Source of the DNA: an uncultured Selenomonadaceae bacterium
Lineage (GTDB): Bacteria > Bacillota > Negativicutes > Selenomonadales > Selenomonadaceae
NCBI GenBank assembly: GCA_902782705.1
Contig: CACZOL010000196.1
Location: forward strand, 1 to 12,043
Length of the DNA: 12,043 bases
Reading direction: 5' to 3'
Notes under the pieces: model-generated
What the model was told of the DNA's origin: nothing
What the model saw: only the letters and a program-made list of their open reading frames with translations
The model's database searches: none
Shown here: positions 6,283 through 12,043 of the stretch, piece by piece
How positions within the stretch are numbered: the stretch's first letter is position 1
Layout: each line of letters begins with the position of its first letter
Translations under genes and position numbers: made by a program

Positions 6283-6747
6283 TCATTTTTCCCAAGCGGA
6301 ATAGGGGTGTGCGGCGAGATTGGAATTATAATACCGCGGATCGTCGGATACTTCCCGGCCGAGCCATGCGGGTCGGTCGAAAGACTCGTCCTCGGAAGCC
6401 AGCTCGATTTCGGCGACGACAAGCCCCTCGTTCGCGCCGGCGAAGACGTCCACTTCCCATGTGTGCGGCCCCGCCGGAATCAGGTAGCGCGTCTTTTCGA
6501 TGATCGGTCTTTCGCAGCGCTCCAGCAGCTCGCCCGCGTCCGTCATCGGGATTTCATATTCGTATTCGCTGCGCGTGATGCCTTCCGTGCGCCCTTTCAG
6601 CGTCAGGAACGCGCGCCGGTCTTCCTGCCGGACGCGCACGAGCATCGGCCCCGTGCCCGGAAGATACCCCTGCTTCACATGAATGCTCCGGCCCTCCGGC
6701 TGCCACTTCTCATTGACCAAGAATTTCCGCTCGATTTCAACGCTCAT
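6283..6747 (-). CDS. CYTH-domain phosphohydrolase (probable inorganic triphosphatase)
   Basis: 154 aa from ATG 6747, chosen because GAAGGGAG lies seven bases upstream and because the family signature sits at the very N-terminus: VEIERKFLV with the ExExK triad (E4, E6, K8). Further CYTH tunnel strands are visible: VRVRQEDRRAFLTLKG (alternating Arg/Lys for phosphate binding), RSEYEYEIP (Glu for metal), IEKTRYLI, WEVDVFAG and VVAEIELASEDE. The domain folds into a beta tunnel that hydrolyses triphosphate or related substrates with a divalent metal; bacterial single-domain members of this size are often tripolyphosphatases, but the substrate here is unproven. It has its own promoter and is transcribed away from the Gdt1-type gene. 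No hairpin terminator was found after it, so its transcript may run into the DnaA-box cluster and mgtC. Confidence 0.88.
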   Translation of the reverse strand: MSVEIERKFLVNEKWQPEGRSIHVKQGYLPGTGPMLVRVRQEDRRAFLTLKGRTEGITRSEYEYEIPMTDAGELLERCERPIIEKTRYLIPAGPHTWEVDVFAGANEGLVVAEIELASEDESFDRPAWLGREVSDDPRYYNSNLAAHPYSAWEK

Positions 6748-6794
6748 ACCGAAACTCCCTTCATTTCCCATATACACGGACGCCCGATGATTCT

Positions 6795-6823
6795 ATTATA
6801 CGGCATGAAGCATGACGTCACAA
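6795..6823 (-). promoter_or_regulatory. SigA-type promoter of the CYTH gene
   Basis: On the minus strand TTGTGA (6823-6818), a 17-base spacer and a perfect TATAAT (6800-6795). An 8-bp palindrome TGACGTCA (6813-6820) overlaps the -35 end and could be an operator or chance. The start of transcription would be near 6788, about 40 bases before the CYTH start codon. Confidence 0.78.
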
Positions 6824-6869
6824 GCAATAAGGGAGAAATGTGGAATAAAAACATAGTCGGTTCATTTTC

Positions 6870-6898
6870 TTGACAGAAGCGAGCCGCTTTGCTACATT
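6870..6898 (+). promoter_or_regulatory. SigA-type promoter of the Gdt1-type gene
   Basis: A perfect TTGACA (6870-6875), a 17-base spacer and TACATT (6893-6898). The predicted leader is only about 25 bases, too short for the yybP-ykoY manganese riboswitch that often precedes this family. Confidence 0.78.
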
Positions 6899-6930
6899 TA
6901 GCGTATGGCATTCTTTGGGGGGAAAAGAAT

Positions 6931-7488
6931 ATGGAAGGGTTTCTTGCGGCGTTCACGCTTGTTTTCTGCGCGGAAATGGGGGATAAGACGCAGCTGATCG
7001 TGATGGCCTTTACGGCGCGGTATTCCTGGCGTCCGGTCATGGCGGCGGTACTGGCCGCCACGCTGGCGAACCACGGCCTTGCCGTGGCGCTCGGCGTGCT
7101 ATTGGGAGGGCTTTTGCCTGAAACGGAAATGCGAATCGTCGGTTCGATCGCGTTTATCGTTTTCGGGCTTTTGACGCTCCGAAATGACGAGGAAGACGAG
7201 GAAGAGGTCCGCCAAAGCCGCAGCCCCTTCTGGACCGTCGCGTTGACTTTCTTCCTCGGAGAGATGGGCGACAAGACGCAGCTCGCGGTCCTGACCATCG
7301 CGGCGGAGCAAGGGGCATGGATTCCCGTCCTTGCCGGATCGACGGCGGCAATGATGATCGCGGACGGCCTCGGTATCGCGCTCGGCGCGAAACTGCGCCG
7401 GCACGTCTCGCCGGAAACGATGAAAAAAGTCTCGGCGTTCGTGTTTATCCTCTGCGGCGTCGCGGGACTCGTGTCGATTCTTGCGTAA
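6931..7488 (+). CDS. Gdt1/TMEM165 (UPF0016) family cation transporter, probable manganese exporter
   Basis: 185 aa from ATG 6931, preceded by GGGGGG at 6917-6922. The protein is two homologous halves, each opening with the family signature EMGDKTQL (E15-L22 and E111-L118), each followed by membrane helices (~33-60, 66-84, 132-153, 166-184). A cytosolic acidic loop (DEEDEEEVRQ, 86-95) joins the halves. In this family the two ExGDKT motifs line the ion path; bacterial and cyanobacterial members export Mn2+ (or exchange Ca2+/Mn2+ with H+). That role here is inferred from family. It has its own strong promoter. Only a weak T-run (7493-7500) without a stem follows, so some read-through into dedA is possible. 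Confidence 0.92.
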   Translation: MEGFLAAFTLVFCAEMGDKTQLIVMAFTARYSWRPVMAAVLAATLANHGLAVALGVLLGGLLPETEMRIVGSIAFIVFGLLTLRNDEEDEEEVRQSRSPFWTVALTFFLGEMGDKTQLAVLTIAAEQGAWIPVLAGSTAAMMIADGLGIALGAKLRRHVSPETMKKVSAFVFILCGVAGLVSILA

Positions 7489-7523
7489 GTCGTTTTTTTC
7501 TTTCCCTTGCGTCCTTTTTCCGT

Positions 7524-7529
7524 TATAAT
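7524..7529 (+). promoter_or_regulatory. Putative -10 element of dedA
   Basis: A perfect TATAAT 32 bases before the dedA start; the -35 candidate 17 bases upstream (TTTCCC, 7501-7506) is poor, so the promoter is probable but weakly supported. Confidence 0.45.
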
Positions 7530-7560
7530 AGGGGCATATTGGATATGAGGGGGAAATTCT

Positions 7561-8154
7561 TTGGCTGACGTTTTTCTGAATTTTATCGACCAGTGGGGTT
7601 ATTTCGCGGTGGCGCTCCTGATGGGGCTGGAAAACGCCTGCGTGCCGATCCCCAGCGAGCTGATCCTTGGCTTTGCGGGCTACCTGATTTTCGCCGGGCG
7701 CATGACTTTTGCCGGCGCGATGTGGGCCGGCATGATCGGCGGCGTTCTCGGCTCGATTTTCGCGTACGAGGTCGGGCGGCGCGGCGGGCGGCCTTTTGTC
7801 GACCGCTACGGCAAATACTTTTTCGTCAAGCCCTCCCATGTGGACTTGGCGCAGCGTTGGTTTGACAAATACGGGCTCAAGGCCGTCTTTTTCAGTCGCA
7901 TGCTGCCGGTGGTGCGCACGTTCATTTCGCTGCCCGCCGGATTCGCGCGCATGGACCGCGTGAAATTCCTCGTCCTGACCATTCTCGGCTCGCTGCCCTG
8001 GACCGCGCTGATCCTCTGGCTGGGGCGGCTGCTCGGCGAGGGCTGGGCCATCATGATGAAGGTCGGTCATGAGATCAGTATCATCTTCGTCGTGCTCTGC
8101 ATCGTCGCCGGCGCTGTTTTCTATCTGAGATACAGGAAAAAGCATAAAAGATAA
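7561..8154 (+). CDS. DedA family membrane protein (probable lipid-carrier flippase)
   Basis: 197 aa from TTG 7561, set by GAGGGGG at 7547-7553 seven bases upstream. DedA/SNARE-associated marks are present: LENACVPIPSELILGFAG (23-40, the acidic and Pro-rich re-entrant region), MIGGVLGSIFAYEVGRRGG (58-76), the conserved FFSRMLPVVRTFISLPAG (110-127) with the functionally important Arg residues, and a last membrane helix before the basic tail RYRKKHKR. Members of this family flip or recycle undecaprenyl phosphate or phospholipids across the membrane and affect envelope integrity and pH or cation tolerance; which lipid this one handles is not visible. It is followed by its own terminator and lies between a cation exporter and manA. 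Confidence 0.92.
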   Translation: MADVFLNFIDQWGYFAVALLMGLENACVPIPSELILGFAGYLIFAGRMTFAGAMWAGMIGGVLGSIFAYEVGRRGGRPFVDRYGKYFFVKPSHVDLAQRWFDKYGLKAVFFSRMLPVVRTFISLPAGFARMDRVKFLVLTILGSLPWTALILWLGRLLGEGWAIMMKVGHEISIIFVVLCIVAGAVFYLRYRKKHKR

Positions 8155-8165
8155 AAAAGGTAAAA

Positions 8166-8199
8166 AAAGACGCCGTTTTCCGCTTGAAACGGCGTCTTT
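8166..8199 (+). terminator. Terminator after dedA
   Basis: A perfect 13-bp stem (8166-8178 with 8187-8199) with an eight-base loop, 12 bases after the dedA stop. The T tract is short (three T inside the stem, then CC), while an A7 run precedes it, so it may work at least as well leftwards. Confidence 0.75.
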
Positions 8200-8237
8200 C
8201 CAACTTTTGCTCTATATTTTTTTTCTTCCGATAGTAG

Positions 8238-8243
8238 TATAAT
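8238..8243 (+). promoter_or_regulatory. Putative -10 element of manA
   Basis: A perfect TATAAT with no good -35 at the usual distance (TATTTT at 8215-8220). It would give a leader of about 30 bases with the GGAGGAG site. Confidence 0.45.
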
Positions 8244-8265
8244 GTTCATTTATAGAAAACAAATT

Positions 8266-8272
8266 GGAGGAG
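8266..8272 (+). promoter_or_regulatory. Ribosome binding site that decides the CTG start of manA
   Basis: GGAGGAG is a near-ideal Shine-Dalgarno site. The only earlier in-frame initiator (TTG 8264) overlaps it and so cannot use it. Nine bases downstream lies CTG 8282, which gives a start of Met-Tyr-Pro-Leu-Lys as in typical ManA proteins. Confidence 0.75.
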
Positions 8273-8281
8273 AGCGTCCTG

Positions 8282-9241
8282 CTGTACCCGCTGAAATTGA
8301 TTCCGCCGTTGAAAGACTATTTGTGGGGCGGAACGAAACTGAAAGAGAAATATCGCAAGGAAACGGATCTTCCCACAGTGGCGGAGAGCTGGGAACTCGC
8401 TTGCCGCGAGGACGGACGCAGTACGATCGAAAACGGCCCGGCGGCGGGCATGGATCTTGCGCGTTATATCGCGACGGAAGGCGACCGCGTAACGGGCACA
8501 CATTCGGCGCGCTTTTTGTATTTCCCGATTCTGATCAAGCTGATCGACACGGCGCAGGACCTTTCCGTGCAGGTGCATCCGAGCAGCAATGACAGGCATC
8601 TCGTGGACGGCGAATACGGCAAGAAAGAGCTTTGGTACGTCGTGGACGCGGAGCCGGGGGCGACGCTGATCCACGGCGTGAACCGCAACGTGACGAAAGT
8701 GGAAGTGCGCCAGCGTATCGAAGACGGCACGATTCTTGAAATCTGCAACCGGATTCCCGCGATTCCGGGCGACGTGTTCATGCTGGAAGCGGGCACGATC
8801 CATTCCGTCGGCGCGGGCGTCACATTGGCGGAAATCCAGCAAAACGCGAACACGACGTATCGTCTTTACGATTTCGACCGTCTTGGGCGCGACGGCAAGC
8901 CGCGGGAGCTTCAGATCGACCGCGCGCTGGACGTCATGCGCATGACGCCGTCGCCGCGGTTTGCGCCGCCGCCGCCGCAGGCGTTCTACGCCGAGTACAA
9001 CGTCAGGCTGCTGTCTTCCTGCGAATATTTCACTGTCTACCATGTGGCGCTGGACGGGCGTATGCATCTTTTCGCGGGACGTGACAGCTTCCATTCCATC
9101 GTGCTCTTGGACGGCATCCTGGAGCTGGAGTATCCGAGCGGGCGCGATGTGATCGAAAAAGGCGACTCGATTTTCGTGCCGGCGGACAGCGGCCCGTACT
9201 GGCTGCGCGGTCACGGCCGGTTCCTTTTGACCATGGTGTGA
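8282..9241 (+). CDS. manA: Mannose-6-phosphate isomerase, type I (short form), CTG start
   Basis: 319 aa, the length of the Bacillus-type short ManA. I place the start at CTG 8282 because GGAGGAG lies nine bases upstream and the product then begins MYPLKLIPPLKDYLWGG, as family members do; no ATG or GTG is available. Cupin and zinc marks: VQVHPS (~96-101, zinc His), ELWYVVDAEPGATLIHG (~116-132, zinc Glu), GTIHSVGAGVTLAEIQQ (~171-187, zinc His), then NTTYRLYDFDR with the active-site Arg. It interconverts fructose-6-P and mannose-6-P in the cytosol, for mannose use or GDP-mannose supply together with ManC, whose C-terminal domain duplicates the activity with an unrelated isomerase type. A monocistronic transcript is likely, ended at 9272-9307. 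Confidence 0.93.
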   Translation: MYPLKLIPPLKDYLWGGTKLKEKYRKETDLPTVAESWELACREDGRSTIENGPAAGMDLARYIATEGDRVTGTHSARFLYFPILIKLIDTAQDLSVQVHPSSNDRHLVDGEYGKKELWYVVDAEPGATLIHGVNRNVTKVEVRQRIEDGTILEICNRIPAIPGDVFMLEAGTIHSVGAGVTLAEIQQNANTTYRLYDFDRLGRDGKPRELQIDRALDVMRMTPSPRFAPPPPQAFYAEYNVRLLSSCEYFTVYHVALDGRMHLFAGRDSFHSIVLLDGILELEYPSGRDVIEKGDSIFVPADSGPYWLRGHGRFLLTMV

Positions 9242-9271
9242 ATAGGAAACAATGAATAATGATGCAAATAG

Positions 9272-9307
9272 AAACTGCCCGTCGGGTAAAAACCGGCGGG
9301 CAGTTTT
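9272..9307. terminator. Bidirectional terminator between manA and the DUF2939-like gene
   Basis: A 14-bp stem (9272-9285 with 9293-9306, one G-U pair) with a seven-base loop and T4 on the plus strand, A3 on the other side. It lies between two convergent genes, five bases from the stop of the leftward one. Confidence 0.85.
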
Positions 9308-9312
9308 GTGTG

Positions 9313-10410
9313 TTACGGAATGTCCGGCAGCGCCTGGCTGACCGTGTTGTGGTGGATAATATCGGTAATGCGGAGTTCGATCTCGAGCTCCTGCTTCAAG
9401 AGCGTTTCGGCGGCGTTATACTCTTCGTTCGACTCGGTGGCGACGCCTTTCAGGAAATGCGTCCACGCGGCGATGGAAAGATCGGTGGAAGTATGCCGGA
9501 GATTGGCGAGATATGCCGCGCCGCGCGGAATGGCGACGGCGTCGAGCCGCTCCTGCCGTTCCTTCAGCGTCGGAATGACCTCGCCCTCGATCAGCGACGT
9601 CAGCGACGCGGCCGCCTCGCCGGCGAAGTACCCGTTTGCCTGACGCGCCAGAGAAGTAAATCGTGCTTGCTGGTTTTCCAGCTTTTGGTTGTATTCGGCG
9701 ACAATATCGTGCGTCGCCGCGATGTAGTCGGCAATGTCCTTGTTTTGCTGCGGTGCGAGCGTGTCCAGATAGAGCTTGTAATTCTCCATGCGGATTACCT
9801 GCCAGTGGCCGTCTTTCGCGCGTTCCATGCGCAGACGCAGCGAAAACGGCGTCGCGGTCGCGCGGTCACGGATGGCGACCTGCGCTTCGGCGGTGTCGCC
9901 GACCACGCGCGCTTTTTCGACGCCGATGAATTCGACGTTTCTGAACTGCGAGCGTTCAAGGAACCTTTCGAAATCGACGCCGAGCTGTCGGCCCTTCGTC
10001 AGGCTCGTGCCTTGCGGAAGCGACCAATCTCCCGTCGCGATATAGCCGTTTACGACCTCGCGCAGACCTTCAAGCATCTGCGGCTTGATGACGTTGTAAA
10101 ACTGCTCGTACTCCGCTTTGTTTTCCGCTGTCAGCGCGGCGTCGTAGCGCAGCATATCGTCGGTGAGGTCGTCGTAGGCCCGCGAAAGCGTCCGGTCGAT
10201 GTTGACGCCTTGCAGGACGGCGGCGGCGTCATGACGTTTGCAGGCGTCGGCAACGGCGCGCAGCGCGTATTCGGGCGTGCGCGTATATACGAAACAATAC
10301 CAGAGCCAGAGACCGAGCGCGAGCGCAAACAGGAAAAGGATGAGAAGGACTTTCTTTTTCTCGTTGCTGCGGCGTTGGCGGACCCGGCTGCTGAGGGTGC
10401 GGCTTTCCAT
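9313..10410 (-). CDS. Membrane-anchored DUF2939-like protein of unknown function
   Basis: 365 aa from ATG 10410, preferred over ATG 10434 because AAGGACAG precedes it while the earlier Met has no ribosome site. A basic N-terminus (RVRQRRSNEKKK) leads into one membrane helix (~21-41, LLILFLFALALGLWLWYCF), so the bulk should lie outside the cytosol. Just after the helix, TPEYALRAVADACKRHDAAAVLQGVNIDRTL resembles the DUF2939 opening (a helical pair with an HD step). A mixed region follows (VEFIGVEKARVVGDTAEAQVAIRD, then HWQVIRMENYKLYL, like a small alpha+beta fold), then a long Glu/Ala-rich helical tail (~250-365), partly coiled-coil-like. Function unknown. It is divergent from sstT; TAAAAT at 10465-10460 (minus strand) may be its -10. 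Confidence 0.8.
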   Translation of the reverse strand: MESRTLSSRVRQRRSNEKKKVLLILFLFALALGLWLWYCFVYTRTPEYALRAVADACKRHDAAAVLQGVNIDRTLSRAYDDLTDDMLRYDAALTAENKAEYEQFYNVIKPQMLEGLREVVNGYIATGDWSLPQGTSLTKGRQLGVDFERFLERSQFRNVEFIGVEKARVVGDTAEAQVAIRDRATATPFSLRLRMERAKDGHWQVIRMENYKLYLDTLAPQQNKDIADYIAATHDIVAEYNQKLENQQARFTSLARQANGYFAGEAAASLTSLIEGEVIPTLKERQERLDAVAIPRGAAYLANLRHTSTDLSIAAWTHFLKGVATESNEEYNAAETLLKQELEIELRITDIIHHNTVSQALPDIP

Positions 10411-10506
10411 AAATCGATCTGTCCTTGCTGCCATAAATTTAAAATCACAAGTACTATATATTTTACCACATTTTATGATGAGGGGAAACGAAAAACTATC
10501 GTTCGC

Positions 10507-10535
10507 TTGCCTTTCAGAGCTGTATTTTGTATACT
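10507..10535 (+). promoter_or_regulatory. SigA-type promoter of sstT
   Basis: TTGCCT (10507-10512), a 17-base spacer and TATACT (10530-10535). Transcription would start near 10542, 30 bases before the TTG start codon. The 160-base gap 10411-10571 is the shared divergent promoter region and shows nothing else. Confidence 0.75.
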
Positions 10536-10571
10536 AAGGAAGCACTGAACAAAACACAAGGGGGACTTTGT

Positions 10572-11819
10572 TTGAATGCATTGATAAACTGGTATGTGAA
10601 AAAGCCGCTGATTGCGCTTATCGCGTGCGGACTTATCGTCGGCATCGTGCTGGCGGTCGCTGCGCCGCAGACGATTCCTGTGCTCGCCATTTTTGGCAAG
10701 CTGTTTGTCGGTGCATTGAAAGGGATCGCGCCGATTCTCGTCTTCGTGCTTGTCCGGAACGCCATGGCGCGCGATACGTCCGCAGGCAGGAGCTCCATGC
10801 GCCCGGTGATTGAGCTTTACCTGGTCGGCACGTTCTGCGCCGCGCTGGTAGCGGTGGCGGCGTCGTTCCTGTTCCCGACGGAGCTGAAGCTTTCCGTCAA
10901 CAACGCGAATCTTGCGCCGCCCAGCGGCATCGTCGAGGTGCTGAGAAATCTTTTGCTGTCCGTCGTGGATAACCCGGTCAACGCCATCCTCAAAGCGAAC
11001 TACATCAGCATTCTTGCGTGGGCGGTGCTGTTCGGCATCGCGCTTCGGAAGACGTCGGAAGCGACGCAGTCCTTCATCGGCGACGTGGCCGAAGGCGTTA
11101 CGAAAATCGTGCAGTGGATTATCCGGTTCGCGCCTTTCGGCATCATGGGCCTCGTGGCGGACGCCATCGGCGAAAGCGGTCTTGACGCGCTGCTCGGTTA
11201 TGCGCGCCTCCTCGCCGTGCTGCTTGGCGCGTTCTTCTCCGTCGCGCTGATCATGAACCCGCTTGTCGTGTTCCTGAAAACGCATAAGAATCCTTATCCG
11301 CTTGTTTTTGCGACGCTCCGCGAAAGCGGCATTTACGCGTTTTTTACGCGCAGCTCCGCCGCGAACATTCCGGTCAATATGCGGCTCTGCAAGCGTCTCA
11401 GGCTGAATCCCGACATTTACTCGATTTCCATTCCGCTGGGCGCGACGATCAATATGGCGGGCGCGGCAATCACGATCACGGTGCTGTCCTTGTCGGCGGC
11501 GTATACGCTGGGCATTTATGTCGATGTGCCGACGGCGCTGCTCCTCTCCATCATTTCGACGGTCGGCGCGTGCGGCGCGTCGGGCGTGGCGGGCGGCTCG
11601 CTGCTCTTGATCCCGGTGGCCTGCGCGTCTTTCGGAATCAACAACGACGTCGCGATGCAGGTCGTCGGCGTCGGCTTCATCATCGGCGTGCTGCAGGACT
11701 CCTGCGAGACGGCGCTCAACAGCTCCAGCGACGTGCTCTTCACCGCGACGGCGGAATTCGCCGAGCGTGCGAAGAATGGGACGCTGCGGGCGGAGGATAT
11801 GGTGCCGGAAGATATTTGA
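10572..11819 (+). CDS. sstT: Sodium:serine/threonine symporter
   Basis: 415 aa from TTG 10572, set by AAGGGGG (10558-10564) seven bases upstream; E. coli SstT is about 414 aa. The DAACS-family pattern is clear: LFVGALKGIAPILVFVLV near the N-terminus, PPSGIVEVLRNLLLS, NPVNAILKANYISILAWA, the serine-rich first re-entrant loop FFTRSSAANIPVNM (~256-269), the sodium and substrate region SIPLGATINMAGAAITITV, ACGASGVAGGSLLLIPVA (second re-entrant loop) and VLQDSCETALNSSSDVLFTA (~372-391). It imports serine and threonine with Na+ across the inner membrane. About eight membrane helices plus two hairpins are expected. It stands alone, with its own promoter and terminator. Identification is very secure. 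Confidence 0.96.
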   Translation: MNALINWYVKKPLIALIACGLIVGIVLAVAAPQTIPVLAIFGKLFVGALKGIAPILVFVLVRNAMARDTSAGRSSMRPVIELYLVGTFCAALVAVAASFLFPTELKLSVNNANLAPPSGIVEVLRNLLLSVVDNPVNAILKANYISILAWAVLFGIALRKTSEATQSFIGDVAEGVTKIVQWIIRFAPFGIMGLVADAIGESGLDALLGYARLLAVLLGAFFSVALIMNPLVVFLKTHKNPYPLVFATLRESGIYAFFTRSSAANIPVNMRLCKRLRLNPDIYSISIPLGATINMAGAAITITVLSLSAAYTLGIYVDVPTALLLSIISTVGACGASGVAGGSLLLIPVACASFGINNDVAMQVVGVGFIIGVLQDSCETALNSSSDVLFTATAEFAERAKNGTLRAEDMVPEDI

Positions 11820-11829
11820 ATGTATGAAC

Positions 11830-11873
11830 AAAGCCGTTCACGAGGGAAATCATCCTTCATGAACGGCTTTTTT
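11830..11873 (+). terminator. Rho-independent terminator of sstT
   Basis: An 11-bp perfect stem (11830-11840 with 11860-11870), a 19-base loop and a T6 run at 11868-11873, ten bases after the sstT stop. Confidence 0.88.
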
Positions 11874-11886
11874 GTAATTATTTTTC

Positions 11887-12005
11887 CAAAGGGGCGTGCC
11901 CCTTTGAATCCCCACAAAAGGAGGACTGCGCCCTCCTTTTGAATCCTCCCAAAGCGGAAGCAAAGCTCCCGCGAGCGCAGCGGCTTGTCGGCGCCCGGCA
12001 AGCCG
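11887..12005. repeat. Run of four hairpins of unlike sequence after sstT
   Basis: No gene is seen from 11820 to the window end. After the terminator come hairpins 11887-11906 (CAAAGGGGC/GCCCCTTTG), 11915-11941 (CAAAAGGAGG/CCTCCTTTTG), 11954-11972 (GCGG-AGC/GCT-CCGC) and 11981-12005 (CGGCTTG/CAAGCCG). The first two are each followed by GAATCC plus C-rich sequence (11906-11913, 11941-11950), and the first three each open with CAAAG or AAAG, so they look like diverged copies of one unit whose arms changed together. This resembles dispersed palindromic repeats rather than normal terminators, since T-runs are absent. The array may continue beyond 12043. Confidence 0.5.
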
Positions 12006-12043
12006 GACGCGACGAGCCTGTGCGCTTCTGACCGCGAAAGAAC

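Noticed and set aside
6748..6930. yybP-ykoY manganese riboswitch before the Gdt1-type gene
   Set aside because: The predicted leader from the TTGACA/TACATT promoter is about 25 bases and lacks the conserved GGGGAGTAG-type core.
7489..7510. Terminator after the Gdt1-type gene
   Set aside because: There is a T-run but no stable stem in front of it.
8246..9214. Minus-strand open frame antisense to manA
   Set aside because: Shadow frame with biased composition; ManA motifs are all on the plus strand.
9259..10548. Plus-strand open frame of 429 codons over the DUF2939-like gene
   Set aside because: It spans a terminator and a promoter region and has shadow-like composition; the minus strand carries a membrane anchor, ribosome site and domain-like sequence.
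10473..11831. Long minus-strand open frame antisense to sstT (452 codons)
   Set aside because: Composition is the Arg/Asp/His-rich pattern typical of antisense GC-rich frames; sstT on the other strand is unmistakable.

Overview
The window looks like ordinary chromosome of a GC-rich, low-lying Firmicutes relative, most probably a Negativicutes (Selenomonas-like) bacterium. This taxonomic guess is inference. It rests on the 5S rRNA tail, strong Gram-positive-type Shine-Dalgarno sites that allow TTG and CTG starts, SigA-type promoters, and a mix of Firmicutes-like genes with an SstT that closely resembles the enterobacterial one. No phage, transposase or CRISPR array is visible.

Layout. The first ~83 bases are the 3' end of a 5S rRNA gene read rightwards, with its terminator. 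Then come a cytoplasmic chemoreceptor (252-1073), a palindromic terminator and a ~200-base structured intergenic segment. A tight two-gene unit follows: manC (GDP-mannose synthesis) and pdxY (pyridoxal kinase). A 46-bp perfect palindrome separates it from a leftward set read mgtC, cdd, a secreted unknown protein, mscL. The 304-base gap upstream of mgtC holds a dense cluster of DnaA boxes. Next are a leftward CYTH-domain gene and, divergent from it, three rightward genes with separate promoters or terminators: a Gdt1/TMEM165-type cation exporter, a DedA membrane protein and manA (apparently starting at CTG). A convergent terminator separates manA from a leftward membrane-anchored DUF2939-like gene. 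Divergent from that is sstT, whose terminator is followed by a run of unlike-sequence hairpins to the window end.

How the genes fit together. ManA makes mannose-6-phosphate from fructose-6-phosphate, and bifunctional ManC turns mannose-1-phosphate into GDP-mannose, so the window carries two unrelated phosphomannose isomerase domains. Several genes concern the envelope and ion balance: MscL, MgtC, Gdt1, DedA and SstT. Cdd and PdxY are salvage enzymes.

The observation most worth a second look is the DnaA-box cluster at 6081-6240: three perfect and three near-perfect boxes in 160 bases, away from dnaA/dnaN. The rightward rRNA operon argues against it being the chromosomal origin, so a DnaA-titrating or regulatory site, or a relocated or secondary origin, should be considered. 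Other leads are the CTG start of manA, the structured leader before manC, the terminal hairpin array, and the unknown secreted protein translationally coupled to cdd.
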